A DNA stretch of 64,000 nucleotides from Aridibacter sp965216195 (GTDB taxonomy: Bacteria > Acidobacteriota > Blastocatellia > Pyrinomonadales > Pyrinomonadaceae): contig OZ244151.1 in assembly GCA_965216195.1 (NCBI GenBank), positions 1,426,001-1,490,000 of the forward strand. The letters are read 5' to 3'. Below are positions 34,093 through 43,075 of the stretch, piece after piece; position 1 is the first letter of the stretch, and the number at the start of each line of letters is the position of its first letter. The notes under the pieces were generated by a model. The model worked only from the letters and a program-made list of their open reading frames with translations, was not told where the DNA came from and searched no databases. The position numbers and the translations under genes are program-made.

Positions 34093-35559
34093 CTATTCTC
34101 CGCCTTCGGTCCGCCGCTCTGAAATTACGGTTGTAAGTGAGCTAGGAATCTGTGAAGTCTTTAAATCGCCCTGATTTTCTATAACCTGATCGATCAGTTC
34201 AAATTTCGTTTTGTCGAATTTCCGCGTCATTAAAACGCCATTTCGATCGATTGTAAGAGGATACAGGCCGAGAAACTGATTCTTAAAATTCTCAAAAAAC
34301 GACTTCTTCTCGGGCGCTAATTCTTTCATTCTTTTTGGGTTAGGCTCAGGAACCTTAGCTCCGATCAATTCCAATTGCTCCTTTGCTTTTTTCACGTGCT
34401 CGCTATTTGGGTAGTCACGAACAATGCGTTGAAAATAGCGCGCCGCCTGATCCGTTTCCTCCTCAATCAGATACGTGACAGCAAGTTTATAAAGGTTTTC
34501 GTCCATAAAACTGAAGTTAGGATACTTCTCAATATTCTCTAGGTAACGCGATTGAGCACCTTTCAAACCACCCTTCTTGTATTTGACCGATTGTTTATAG
34601 TAAAAATTTCCAACGTACAAATTGTGCAAGCCCAAGTTATCCTGAACCTGGCCTAATCTTTCCTCAGCAAGCGGTCTCAGCGAAGAATTAGGATATCGCT
34701 GCAAAAGTGCTCTGAGACGCTGTTCGGCTTTTTTTGCCCTCGTAATATCACGGTCAGGCAAACCAATCTGACGCATTTCAGACTCAGCAATCTTAAGCAA
34801 AACCCTGTCTGCCAATGGATGGGTAGGGAAAAATGTGAGCCAATCCTGATAATTCGCGGCCGCCTGAATCAGAGAGCTGGTCGAGCCTTCGAGGTAAAAG
34901 CTGTCAGCCACTGCAAGTTTTGACATCGGTAAGTAAGGAGAATCCGGGTAAGTGGAAATAATGGTTTGAAACAGCAAGCGCCCGACATCAAAATTTTTGC
35001 GCCGTACTTCTCTCGTAGCTATAATAAAAAGTTCCCTATCACGTCCCGGCGTGACATTTCCGATCAGCTCTTCATATTCATCTTTTCCACCGCCGAAGAT
35101 ACCAAGAAACTTTTTCTTCTTTTTCTTTTTACGTGCTTTTCCAACCCTTGAAACGGGCTTCGAGCGAAAATCCGCAGTTTCGAGTAGCGCGGTATCGACC
35201 TTTTTTTGAAACTGCGATACATCTTCTTCAAGACGTTCGATCTCGGAAACTTCAAACTTCTCTGCACGCGAAACCTTGCCTCGTAAGTTATTGATTTCGT
35301 TTAACATCCGAGCAACATCTTTTTGCAGCGATGCTAGGCGGCCAAGCGGCGTTTCCGGATCTTTGATGTTGTTATCATCGCGCTTTTCCTTTTTCATCAC
35401 GCTGATATTCGACCGCAGGGATTTATTCAACGTGTCCAATTTTTGACGCATGATGTCCAGGCGCTGCGCTGGCGTTCCATTCTGCGCAATACCGGAAATA
35501 GCGAAGGTGAGTAAGACAAAACTACTCAATATTGCCGCTCTATATTTGGTTAAAAACAT
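34093..35559 (-). CDS. BamD-like periplasmic TPR protein
   Basis: A 488-residue exported protein. A signal peptide (1-25, ending ISGIAQ) is followed by a coiled-coil region (about 30-130) and a Lys-rich patch (KARKKKKKKK). A BamD/YfiO-type TPR array then runs from about 165 to 415 with LLFQTIISTYPDSPYLPMSK, YQDWLTFFPTHPLADRV and RYFQRIVRDYPNSEHVKKAK. BamD works with BamA in inserting outer-membrane beta-barrels. This protein lacks a lipobox, is twice the usual size and may be a paralogue and not BamD itself. It lies 41 bases after rpe. Confidence 0.8.
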   Translation of the reverse strand: MFLTKYRAAILSSFVLLTFAISGIAQNGTPAQRLDIMRQKLDTLNKSLRSNISVMKKEKRDDNNIKDPETPLGRLASLQKDVARMLNEINNLRGKVSRAEKFEVSEIERLEEDVSQFQKKVDTALLETADFRSKPVSRVGKARKKKKKKKFLGIFGGGKDEYEELIGNVTPGRDRELFIIATREVRRKNFDVGRLLFQTIISTYPDSPYLPMSKLAVADSFYLEGSTSSLIQAAANYQDWLTFFPTHPLADRVLLKIAESEMRQIGLPDRDITRAKKAEQRLRALLQRYPNSSLRPLAEERLGQVQDNLGLHNLYVGNFYYKQSVKYKKGGLKGAQSRYLENIEKYPNFSFMDENLYKLAVTYLIEEETDQAARYFQRIVRDYPNSEHVKKAKEQLELIGAKVPEPNPKRMKELAPEKKSFFENFKNQFLGLYPLTIDRNGVLMTRKFDKTKFELIDQVIENQGDLKTSQIPSSLTTVISERRTEGGE

Positions 35560-35599
35560 TTATACCTCTGATTATAAAAACAATTATCTGTAAAATAGG

Positions 35600-36307
35600 T
35601 TAGACCCAAACCGTCGCTGCTTCGGTCATATTTCTGACTGCTTCTGACGGGTTTCCGGTGCCAAATACCGCCGAACCTGCCACGACAAATTCCGCTCCAG
35701 CTTCGACAACATCCTTAATATTCGTTGTATCTACTCCGCCGTCGATTTCGATCATCGTTTCAAGTCCGCGTTCTTCGATAGTGGCTTTCAAATGTCTGAC
35801 TTTATCAAGCGCCGTAGAAATAAACTTTTGCCCGCCAAATCCCGGGTTTACCGACATCACGAGAATAAAATCGGCAAATGGAAGCGCCTCTTCCAACGCG
35901 CTCAAGGGAGTCGCCGGATTGATCGCCACGCCTGCTTTTGCGCCGGCCTCCTGAATCGAAGTTATCGTTCGTTGAAGGTGGATATCCGCCTCAACGTGAA
36001 CAGAAACCATGTCGGCCCCTGCCTCAACAAATTTCACTGCATAACGACTCGGCTCTTCAATCATTAAATGACAATCAAGCCTTAAATCAGTCGCCTTTCT
36101 CAAAGATTTCACTACCGGAAGACCAATTGTAATGTTGGGAACAAACCGCCCGTCCATAACATCGACGTGTAAAACTTTTGCCCCACCTTCCTTAACTGAT
36201 TCAATCTCTTCCGCCAGTCTGGCAAAATCCGCAGACAAGATAGAGGGCGCAATTTCAAACATACTTAACGGTTCCGACTTAATTTTGTTAGTTGCGGTTG
36301 ATGTCAT
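35600..36307 (-). CDS. rpe: Ribulose-phosphate 3-epimerase
   Basis: A 235-residue TIM-barrel enzyme interconverting ribulose 5-phosphate and xylulose 5-phosphate in the pentose phosphate pathway. Signatures are IAPSILSADFARLAEEI, VLHVDVMDGRFVPN, DCHLMIEEP, MSVNPGFGGQKFI and IDGGVDTTNI. The frame is open upstream to 36559, but that extension is an Arg-rich shadow of the PASTA gene. The ATG at 36307 sits one base after the PASTA stop (TAGGATG) with AAGG upstream, so I start there. An ATG at 36262 is a less likely alternative. Metal-binding His and Asp residues of the family are present. Confidence 0.93.
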   Translation of the reverse strand: MTSTATNKIKSEPLSMFEIAPSILSADFARLAEEIESVKEGGAKVLHVDVMDGRFVPNITIGLPVVKSLRKATDLRLDCHLMIEEPSRYAVKFVEAGADMVSVHVEADIHLQRTITSIQEAGAKAGVAINPATPLSALEEALPFADFILVMSVNPGFGGQKFISTALDKVRHLKATIEERGLETMIEIDGGVDTTNIKDVVEAGAEFVVAGSAVFGTGNPSEAVRNMTEAATVWV

Positions 36308-36308
36308 C

Positions 36309-37022
36309 CTAGTTGCCTTTTTTGGTCTTTCTCGGGCGAGTTTCGCCGTTTGTTTTTTTAGGCTTCGCCTTCGGAGGGTTCGTTTTCTTAGCCGGCGTTT
36401 TCGGCTTATTATTTTGAGATGGTGAAACGGGCGGTTTAGCAACCGGTTTGTCACCCGCAGGCTTTTTGTCACCGCTTTTTGTCGCCTTTGTTGTATCTGA
36501 AGCCGAAGGAGTATCCTGTTTTGCATCCTTGGATTTCTCAACCTTCGGTTTTTCAACAATTACATCTCGTGTTTTCGAGCTCGTTTTCTTGGGTTTCGAG
36601 CGCCTCTTCTTTTTGGGTTTCTCCGTTTTAAGTTCAGGTAGGTCTTCGATTTCCTCGATCACTTCCTCATCGTCCTTAACATCGGCCGGAGCTTCGGTTC
36701 CGTCAGGGTTTTCTTGGCTCACGACCACAGAAATCATAAGCCCTGTTTTTCCGGTGGTCCCGGCGCGCGGTCGCTGCTCTAGAATCGTGTTTGGTTCTTC
36801 TTCGCTATATCTCGAAGCGATCGTTCTCACCCGCAATCCGTAACGCGCGAGTTCGTCTTTCCCCTCGTTGATATTTTTCCCGACCACCTTAGGAATCTCA
36901 ACCTCATCACCTTTGAGCTGGAGATAGACAACTCCAAGCATTCCAACTAAAAAAGTTGCAAGCAAAGTGGCGACCACTATCAGACGACCAATCGCAGACA
37001 TTCCTTTCTCTAAAAATCCCAT
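36309..37022 (-). CDS. Membrane-anchored single-PASTA protein with Lys/Pro-rich tail
   Basis: A 237-residue protein with one membrane helix (about 12-33), one PASTA domain (about 38-103, VEIPKVVGKNINEGKDELAR, then ILEQRPRAGTTGKTG) and a long low-complexity tail rich in Lys, Pro, Ser and Thr. PASTA domains bind peptidoglycan or beta-lactam-like ligands, usually as repeats on PBPs or PknB kinases. A single free-standing domain without a kinase is unusual. The PASTA domain should face the periplasm and the basic tail may interact with anionic cell-wall polymers. It lies between rsmB and rpe and is coupled to rpe. Confidence 0.85.
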   Translation of the reverse strand: MGFLEKGMSAIGRLIVVATLLATFLVGMLGVVYLQLKGDEVEIPKVVGKNINEGKDELARYGLRVRTIASRYSEEEPNTILEQRPRAGTTGKTGLMISVVVSQENPDGTEAPADVKDDEEVIEEIEDLPELKTEKPKKKRRSKPKKTSSKTRDVIVEKPKVEKSKDAKQDTPSASDTTKATKSGDKKPAGDKPVAKPPVSPSQNNKPKTPAKKTNPPKAKPKKTNGETRPRKTKKGN

Positions 37023-37104
37023 AAACTATCCTTAATATCCAGAGTATCCGAAACCAAACTTTTCGAAGTTTATCATCTTTTAAAACAAAGCCAAAGCCTT
37101 AATT

Positions 37105-38433
37105 CTAAGCCTTTCGCGCAAGCATCGCGACAAAAAATCCGTCCATTTCATCTCTTTGAGGAAAGGTTCGAAGAAATCCGGAATCTTTTTGAAACCGCTC
37201 GTATCCTTCGATCTTTTTCAACTCAAAATCACTAGCTTCATCGAGAAAACTTTCAACTACATCTTCGTTCTCTTCGCGCTCCAGCGAACAAGTCGAGTAA
37301 ATTAGTCCGCCTCCCTTCTTAAGAAGCTTTGATGCGTTTTTAAGTATTGCAAGTTGTTTTCTCGGGAGAGCGCTAAAATCTTCCGGCTTCAAGAAATACC
37401 GGATTTCCGGATTTCGCCGAATTGTGCCGGTGCCGGTACAAGGAGCGTCAACGAGTATTGAATCAAACGATTCTTCTTTAAACGGCAAGGAAATCTCAGC
37501 ATCGTACTGAACGACATTCTTTGCTCGGTCTCCCTGTTTTTCAAAGCTTTCCCGCAGAATTCGGAGCCGTGAAAGATGCAAATCGCCAAAAACTTGCGCT
37601 GTTGATCCTTCTGAGTGTATTGCCGATACCAAAGTGGATTTACTGCCAGGTGAGGCGCAAACATCCAAAAAACTTTCTCCGTCATCTAGTCCAACGAGAT
37701 GGGCGACGAGTTGGGAGGCGGCATCTTGAAAATAAATCAGTCCCGAAGCAGCGAGGCGCATCAATTCTTCAGTAACCTTCGGTGCTACAAAACAGCCCTC
37801 AGCTGCTTGATCCCTAGTAATTCCTGATTCCCCAAATTGTTCTATTAAGCCTTTTCGGAATTCTTCACTTTGTGACCTGGATTTAGCCGTAAATCGAAAA
37901 TATGTTTCGGGTTGCAGGTTATTCGCCGCGGCCAGCCGTCGTGTCTCCGCCTCTCCCAGCTGCACTTCCCAACGCTCCAAAAGCCATCTCGGATGAGAGG
38001 TTTCAAGAGCAAGCCGCTCAACAGAATCGTAAAAAGTGAATTTAGGTTCCTCTTTAGAAGTTCGACGCAGAACCGCATTCACTAGCCCGCTCGCCGAGCG
38101 CTTTCTCGCTTTCTTTACAAGGTTTACGGATTCATTAATCGCAGAATATGCAGGAACCTTATCAAGAAACTTCAGCTGAAACACACCAAGCCGCAACGCG
38201 GTTAAGACCTCTGTATCAAATTTAGCAATCGGCTTCCCGGTGAATTCAGCTATCAATTGATCGAGAAAAAGGCGCCTTCTCAAGACACCCAAACTCAATT
38301 CATGACACAGAGCCGCGTCACGTTTTTCTAGTTTTCCTTCGTAAATTGGCAGGAGTATAGAGGTAATGGCTTTTTCGGTTTCAACTCTATGCAAAACATC
38401 AAAGGCGGCTTTTCGGGCGGGCGATATTTGCAT
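37105..38433 (-). CDS. rsmB: 16S rRNA (cytosine-967-C5)-methyltransferase RsmB
   Basis: A 442-residue SAM-dependent methyltransferase. The N-terminal NusB-like domain (about 1-140, ARKAAFDVLHRVETEKA, then AINESVNLVKKA) precedes the Rossmann catalytic domain. SAM binding is in DVCASPGSKSTL, the DAPCTGTGTIRRNPEI motif lies near 330, and the catalytic Cys is in YSTCSLEREEN near 381. It starts one base after the trhO stop, so the genes are coupled. The fmt-rsmB association is widespread in bacteria. Confidence 0.95.
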   Translation of the reverse strand: MQISPARKAAFDVLHRVETEKAITSILLPIYEGKLEKRDAALCHELSLGVLRRRLFLDQLIAEFTGKPIAKFDTEVLTALRLGVFQLKFLDKVPAYSAINESVNLVKKARKRSASGLVNAVLRRTSKEEPKFTFYDSVERLALETSHPRWLLERWEVQLGEAETRRLAAANNLQPETYFRFTAKSRSQSEEFRKGLIEQFGESGITRDQAAEGCFVAPKVTEELMRLAASGLIYFQDAASQLVAHLVGLDDGESFLDVCASPGSKSTLVSAIHSEGSTAQVFGDLHLSRLRILRESFEKQGDRAKNVVQYDAEISLPFKEESFDSILVDAPCTGTGTIRRNPEIRYFLKPEDFSALPRKQLAILKNASKLLKKGGGLIYSTCSLEREENEDVVESFLDEASDFELKKIEGYERFQKDSGFLRTFPQRDEMDGFFVAMLARKA

Positions 38434-38434
38434 G

Positions 38435-39181
38435 CTAACTCTTGGTATTCGCGGTTGAGAAGTCCTGTGCTGAGCCTTTTTTCAGGTTTTCATCTACTGA
38501 GACCCTCTCGTCAAAAACAAAACACTCTCCGCGCCAAAGACTTTCCGCTTCGGGAGTTTCCTCCAGATAACGCAAAATTCCTCCTTCGAGCTGAAAAACT
38601 CCTTCAAAACCTTGCTGTTTCATGTAGGGAGCGAATTTTTCGCACCGGATTCCGCCAGTGCAAAACATCGCTATTTTCTTATGCTTTTTAGGATCGAGAT
38701 TTTTTTCAACGAATTCCGGAAGCTCGTTAAAGCTTTCGGTTTCAGGGTTTACAGCCCCTTCAAAGGTTCCAACGCGATATTCGTAGTCATTTCTCGTATC
38801 AAGGATAAATGTCTCCGGATCACGCAGAATATCGTTCCACTTTTCGCTTGAAACATGTGTGCCGATTCCCTTTTCAATATCTACTTCCTTACGAAAGGTT
38901 ACGATCTCCTTTTTAATTTTAACCTTCTGGCGCTTAAATGTTATCTCATCGTGAAATGATGCCTTATAGCTTAATTTGGTCTCAAAAATCCCTTCAACCG
39001 CCGGGATAAACGCAGCTATACCCTTCTCCCGCCCGCAAACCGTCGAATTAAAACCTTCCTCCGCGATTATGAACGTGCCGTAAATTTCGTGCTCAGCCAT
39101 CGCAGCTTTTAGATTTGCCTTGATCGTTTTCAACCCAGAGAGTTTCTTAAACTCGTAAAATGTAATTATTTGATAACTCAT
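38435..39181 (-). CDS. trhO: Rhodanese-related tRNA uridine(34) hydroxylase TrhO
   Basis: A 248-residue protein of the YceA/TrhO family, which adds the 5-hydroxyl to U34 of certain tRNAs. The N-terminal acylphosphatase-like half (TFIIAEEGFNSTVCG) precedes a rhodanese domain whose active loop is MFCTGGIRCEKFAPYMK, with the catalytic Cys near 172 and the second conserved Cys of TrhO. It sits between fmt and rsmB with 8-base and 1-base gaps. The operon thus joins initiator-tRNA formylation, tRNA wobble modification and rRNA methylation. Confidence 0.93.
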   Translation of the reverse strand: MSYQIITFYEFKKLSGLKTIKANLKAAMAEHEIYGTFIIAEEGFNSTVCGREKGIAAFIPAVEGIFETKLSYKASFHDEITFKRQKVKIKKEIVTFRKEVDIEKGIGTHVSSEKWNDILRDPETFILDTRNDYEYRVGTFEGAVNPETESFNELPEFVEKNLDPKKHKKIAMFCTGGIRCEKFAPYMKQQGFEGVFQLEGGILRYLEETPEAESLWRGECFVFDERVSVDENLKKGSAQDFSTANTKS

Positions 39182-39189
39182 CCTATAAT

Positions 39190-40125
39190 TTACGTTCCAA
39201 ATCTCATTCCTGCTTCCAATTTCACGCCGTTTAAGAAATCCCTCACAGTCATCCGACGCCTCCCAGCCAACTGCAATTCAAAAACCGCTAAATATGAGTG
39301 ATTTCCACACTTTACAATGATTTCTTCAGGTGACACCTTAACAACTTCTCCGTCGATGGTGCCATTGATATCCGAGTTTGAATGTGGCTTCGCCTTCCAA
39401 AGCGTCAGTTTCTGTCCATCCAACGTGGTAAAGCTCCTTGGAAATGGCAAAAAACCACGAATCCTATTCGAAATTTCTTCCGCCGTCATGCTCCAATCAA
39501 TGCGTCCATCTTCTTTAGTCATCAAAGGCGCCAGAGTAGCATCGTCGTGGTTCTGCTTAACCGGCTCAATTACGTCTATATCCTTGAGCGTATCGCTTAA
39601 AAGCTCGGCCCCGATAAAGGAAAGCCTTTCCATAAGTTCGATCGCATCCTCATCTTCCCCAATTTTTGACTCGGATTGGAGCAAAATATCGCCTGTGTCC
39701 AAACCTCGATCCATTTGCATCGTTGTCACACCCGTCTTGACCTCACCGTTTACTATCGCCCAATTTACCGGCGCAGCCCCTCTATACTTGGGCAAAAGTG
39801 AGAAGTGGACGTTGATGCATCCGTAACGAAATGCATTAAGATAAGATTTCGTCAAAATCCGCCCGTAAGCAACAACGACAGCAACATCCGCCTCATGCGA
39901 CTTAAAAAGCGCAATGCTTCTCTTCGTTCTGATCTTCTCGGGCTGAAAAACCTCAAAACCGTGTTCAAGGGCAACCTCTTTTACCGGCGGCGCCTTCAAC
40001 TTTCTGCCGCGACCGGCTGGACGGTCTGGCTGTGTCCATACCGCAACCACCTCGTGTCCGTCAGCAATTATTCTTTTGAGCGTCGGAACGGCCGCTTCCG
40101 GCGTTCCCATAAAGACTACTTTCAT
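39190..40125 (-). CDS. fmt: Methionyl-tRNA formyltransferase
   Basis: A 311-residue enzyme that formylates Met on initiator tRNA using 10-formyl-tetrahydrofolate. Signatures are VVFMGTPEAAVPTLKRI at the start, the folate-binding region with NVHFSLLPKYRGAAPVNWAI near 104-123, and the C-terminal OB-like domain. It is the first gene of a run reaching 32046. Its leader is unusual: a perfect GTTATTC array ends 14 bases before the ATG and no Shine-Dalgarno sequence is seen (ACCTCTCCACCACCTATG). The matching deformylase is encoded at 50154, not adjacent as in many bacteria. Confidence 0.95.
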   Translation of the reverse strand: MKVVFMGTPEAAVPTLKRIIADGHEVVAVWTQPDRPAGRGRKLKAPPVKEVALEHGFEVFQPEKIRTKRSIALFKSHEADVAVVVAYGRILTKSYLNAFRYGCINVHFSLLPKYRGAAPVNWAIVNGEVKTGVTTMQMDRGLDTGDILLQSESKIGEDEDAIELMERLSFIGAELLSDTLKDIDVIEPVKQNHDDATLAPLMTKEDGRIDWSMTAEEISNRIRGFLPFPRSFTTLDGQKLTLWKAKPHSNSDINGTIDGEVVKVSPEEIIVKCGNHSYLAVFELQLAGRRRMTVRDFLNGVKLEAGMRFGT

Positions 40126-40138
40126 AGGTGGTGGAGAG

Positions 40139-40380
40139 GTTATTCGTTATTCGTTATTCGTTATTCGTTATTCGTTATTCGTTATTCGTTATTCGTTATT
40201 CGTTATTCGTTATTCGTTATTCGTTATTCGTTATTCGTTATTCGTTATTCGTTATTCGTTATTCGTTATTCGTTATTCGTTATTCGTTATTCGTTATTCG
40301 TTATTCGTTATTCGTTATTCGTTATTCGTTATTCGTTATTCGTTATTCGTTATTCGTTATTCGTTATTCGTTATTCGTTA
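40139..40380. repeat. Perfect heptanucleotide tandem array (GTTATTC, 34.6 copies)
   Basis: The unit GTTATTC repeats without any visible mismatch from 40139 to 40376, with a final partial GTTA. The 34 complete copies keep exact phase across all sequence lines. The forward strand is open in all three frames (repeating SLFVIRY), but this is a product of the repeat and not a gene. The array fills most of the 329-base gap between the phosphatase stop codon (40455) and the fmt start (40125), and lies in the leader or promoter of the fmt run. Confidence 0.97.
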
Positions 40381-40454
40381 AATGGATACGATTCTACGTT
40401 TACAGTTGCAACCAACGAATTACGTATTACGAATAACGAATTACCTATTACCTA
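40381..40454. repeat. Degenerate inverted relatives of the heptamer array
   Basis: After the array come AACGAATTACG, ATTACGAATAACGAATTAC and ATTACCTATTACCTACTACC. These contain CGAATAAC, the reverse complement of the unit GTTATTCG, and diverged copies of the same 7-base period. The array could fold back on this tract. This looks like an older, decayed or inverted part of the same repeat. Confidence 0.6.
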
Positions 40455-42017
40455 CTACCTTTTACCTTTCCTCATCCTCATCGCATCCCGCATCACATAA
40501 AATATCCAGTTTTGCTCCATCACACCGTGAAACATCCACGAACTCGTACCATCGGCAAAAATCGCCACATCCTCCCCTCCATGAGTCTCAGATGTTTTTG
40601 GAACCGTCGCTTCTTGTTTATAGTTTGGCGCGATAACCTTTTCATCAGTCAGCTCGGGACGTTCGCCTTTTACATAACCCGTCCCGTTTGCATAACCCAA
40701 TGTCGTATATGGTTTTTTATCGATGTCCTTTGCGGTTTCTTTTTTGATCCCCCCGTCGAGTGCAACTTCCCTTACAAGCCCCAAGATATTGTTTCCGCGG
40801 GCAGGGTATCCGGCAAACGTCATTGTGTGGCTGTGATCGGCCGTAACGACGATCATCGTATTTTTGAGATTTACTTTACTTTTTGCTTTTCTAACGGCGT
40901 TAGAAAGTTCGATCGTATCGGTAAGAGCCCGGAAGGCATTTCCGTCGTGATGGGCATGATCGATCCTTCCCGCCTCAACCACAAGAAAAAACCCCTTTTT
41001 GTTTTTGGAAAGAATATCAATTGCTTTTTCCGTCATCTGAGTGAGTGACGGTTCGCCGGCTTTGTCCTTCGGGCGGTCGAATTCGTACTGCATGTGTGAA
41101 TACTGAAAAAGTCCTAAAAGATGATCGGTCTTTCTTGCGTCGACTGCGTCAAACTGCTGTTTGTTCCAAACGTATTTTGCGTTTCTGTATTTTCTCGTCC
41201 ATTCTTCGGTTAAATTACGCTTATCGAGACGCATACCGGTTGCGCTTCTCCTTTCAGGGTGTTCGGGATCTTTCATCCCATCAGGAAGAAAATTTCGGCG
41301 TCCGCCACCCAATGCAACCTCCAAACCATTTCCATAAGGAAATTCAATCAACTGTCGCGCAATGTCCGGATAATCAGCTTTGTACGCGTCTTCTGAGAGA
41401 CGCTTTACATAGGAATCGACTTCCCAGTTACGGTCCGGTGAGTGCGCGTAGCAGGCCGCTGGCGTTGCGTGAGTCAGTCTCGCAGTAGAGACAACACCTG
41501 TTGACTTGCCATTTTCCTCGGCCAATTCCAGCAATGTTTTAGATTTATTCTTAAGGGCGGCAATATGATCCCCCCGTTTAACGTTTTGATTGACCGAGAT
41601 CAAGCCTTCATTGGTTTTCTGGCCTGTCAATATCGCCGCCGCCGTCGGTGCAGAATCTGAGGTTTGCTGATTTGCGGTATATGTCTTGGACAGAGCCACC
41701 GAAGGAAACTGTTCAAACGAGAGGCTGTTTTCCTCGCCGCTCTCGCCGCGAAGCTGCCCTTCAAGTATTCGGGCCGCCGCCAGGGTGGAGATGCTCATCC
41801 CGTCGCCAATAAAGAGGATCACGTTCTTTGCTTTCCGGCGTTTAAACTTCATTTTCCGGGCACGCTGAACAGCTGCCAGCCCATCGCGCTCCCACGTTTT
41901 AGGCGTTTCTTGTCGCTTTACGGGAAAGCTGGTTTTTTGAGCCTGCGCAACTGTTTGCCCAACCAAACCAACCAACATTAAACCGGAAATCCACCTGACC
42001 AAAATTCTATTTTTCAT
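40455..42017 (-). CDS. Alkaline phosphatase (PhoA superfamily)
   Basis: A 520-residue exported phosphomonoesterase. A signal peptide (1-26) precedes the metal site VILFIGDGMS (66-75). The nucleophile Ser122 is in the motif QTSDSAPTAAA. Other metal-binding parts are VEAGRIDHAHHDG, VTADHSHTM and SETHGGEDVAIFADG, so the Zn2/Mg site appears complete. It should release phosphate in the periplasm or outside the cell. It is monocistronic and divergent from the sigma-factor gene across 236 bases, in which CGCTTTAG/CTAAAAGCG can pair. No Pho box was recognised. Confidence 0.93.
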   Translation of the reverse strand: MKNRILVRWISGLMLVGLVGQTVAQAQKTSFPVKRQETPKTWERDGLAAVQRARKMKFKRRKAKNVILFIGDGMSISTLAAARILEGQLRGESGEENSLSFEQFPSVALSKTYTANQQTSDSAPTAAAILTGQKTNEGLISVNQNVKRGDHIAALKNKSKTLLELAEENGKSTGVVSTARLTHATPAACYAHSPDRNWEVDSYVKRLSEDAYKADYPDIARQLIEFPYGNGLEVALGGGRRNFLPDGMKDPEHPERRSATGMRLDKRNLTEEWTRKYRNAKYVWNKQQFDAVDARKTDHLLGLFQYSHMQYEFDRPKDKAGEPSLTQMTEKAIDILSKNKKGFFLVVEAGRIDHAHHDGNAFRALTDTIELSNAVRKAKSKVNLKNTMIVVTADHSHTMTFAGYPARGNNILGLVREVALDGGIKKETAKDIDKKPYTTLGYANGTGYVKGERPELTDEKVIAPNYKQEATVPKTSETHGGEDVAIFADGTSSWMFHGVMEQNWIFYVMRDAMRMRKGKR

Positions 42018-42259
42018 ACTCGCTTCCTGTAGAACTTTTCATAAAGATCAATTATAGGTATTCGACATAATTGTTCAAAAGTGGGCGCATTCTTTCCGAA
42101 TAATCACAGTTTCGACTTGCGAGAAAAACGCTTTAGAACCCCTAAAAGCGGATGAACTTATAAGGAGGTACTTTTCACAAGGGCAAAAAATTCTTAGTCT
42201 TGTTGTGTTTTTCGTATATACTTCACAGATTAGTATAAACTTTAGCCTGTTGATTGCTT

Positions 42260-42850
42260 ATGCGCCCCAAAACGGAAGGCAATAATGACATCACACTCCT
42301 ACTAAAAACCCTCGCGGACGGCGATCAGAATGCGCTGGACGCGCTCATCCCAGTGGTTTACACCGAACTCAAGCAGCAAGCTCGCCGTCAACTAAGAAAG
42401 GAGCGAAAAAATCACACTTTGGATTCGGCTGCCCTTGTAAACGAAGCATTTTTGAAACTCGTCGGACAGAGAGACGTAAGTTGGCAAAACCGCGCTCACT
42501 TCTTTGGTATGTCGGCAACTCTTATGCGCCGAATCCTCGTGAATTATGCGAGGGACAGGAATCGATTGAAGCGTGGCGGCTCGAATGTACCTTTGGAACT
42601 TGACGAGGCGCTCCATGCTGCAGAAACGGACACTGGCGTAGACCTTCTCAATCTCGATGATGCATTGAACGATCTTGCCAGACTAGACGAACAGCAGGCG
42701 CGAATTGTTGATCTTAGATATTTTGGCGGCCTAACCATTGATGAAACCGCAGCGGCTCTTTCGATTTCAGCGTCGACGGTAAAACGGGAGTGGAAAATGG
42801 CCAAGGCTTATCTCGCGGTCAGGTTGGTGAATGAACGCAGCTCAGAGTGA
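42260..42850 (+). CDS. ECF-type RNA polymerase sigma factor
   Basis: A 196-residue ECF sigma factor of the group common in Acidobacteria and Planctomycetes. Region 2 contains the family stretch ARRQLRKERKNHTLDSAALV with FFGMSATLMRRILVNYARDR. Region 4 contains IVDLRYFGGLTIDETAAALS and STVKREWKMAKAYL (helix-turn-helix). I start at ATG 42260. A TTG two codons upstream (42254) is possible but has no better ribosome-binding site. No anti-sigma gene lies next to it. The kinase/propeller gene follows 225 bases on, and in this group sigma factors and such kinases are often neighbours, suggesting regulation by phosphorylation. Confidence 0.92.
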   Translation: MRPKTEGNNDITLLLKTLADGDQNALDALIPVVYTELKQQARRQLRKERKNHTLDSAALVNEAFLKLVGQRDVSWQNRAHFFGMSATLMRRILVNYARDRNRLKRGGSNVPLELDEALHAAETDTGVDLLNLDDALNDLARLDEQQARIVDLRYFGGLTIDETAAALSISASTVKREWKMAKAYLAVRLVNERSSE

Positions 42851-43075
42851 CTTCAAGGCTTAGACCGAGATACTCCTTGTATCGCGTTTCCTGGCACGAC
42901 CTTTATTGGATGGTTGAAGTTTCTAAAGGTAGGATTCGGGGATAAATTTTTGAAATCAATAAAGCGCGACCGTTATGACCCGTTTTGTCTTTCTACGGTG
43001 CGTTTAAATTAGCAGGAGACACATAATACAAGCTAAGTCGCAAGAATTGTTTTAGTTCCTATAAAACGTAGGTCT

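Noticed and set aside
36308..36559. N-terminal extension of ribulose-phosphate epimerase
   Set aside because: It is Arg-rich, unlike any epimerase, and lies antiphase within the PASTA gene. The TAGGATG junction gives a clear start at 36307.
40139..40380. CRISPR array
   Set aside because: The unit is 7 bases with no spacers, and no cas gene is near.
40076..40500. Three overlapping forward frames of SLFVIRY repeats across the array
   Set aside because: They are translations of the GTTATTC repeat in three frames. The unit contains no stop on that strand, and no ribosome-binding site or non-repeat domain is present.
42161..42200. AAGGAGGT without a gene, upstream of the sigma factor
   Set aside because: No start codon follows at a usable distance in any frame. 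It may be chance.
42254..42259. TTG start for the ECF sigma factor
   Set aside because: An ATG two codons later is the more usual start and no ribosome-binding site favours the TTG.
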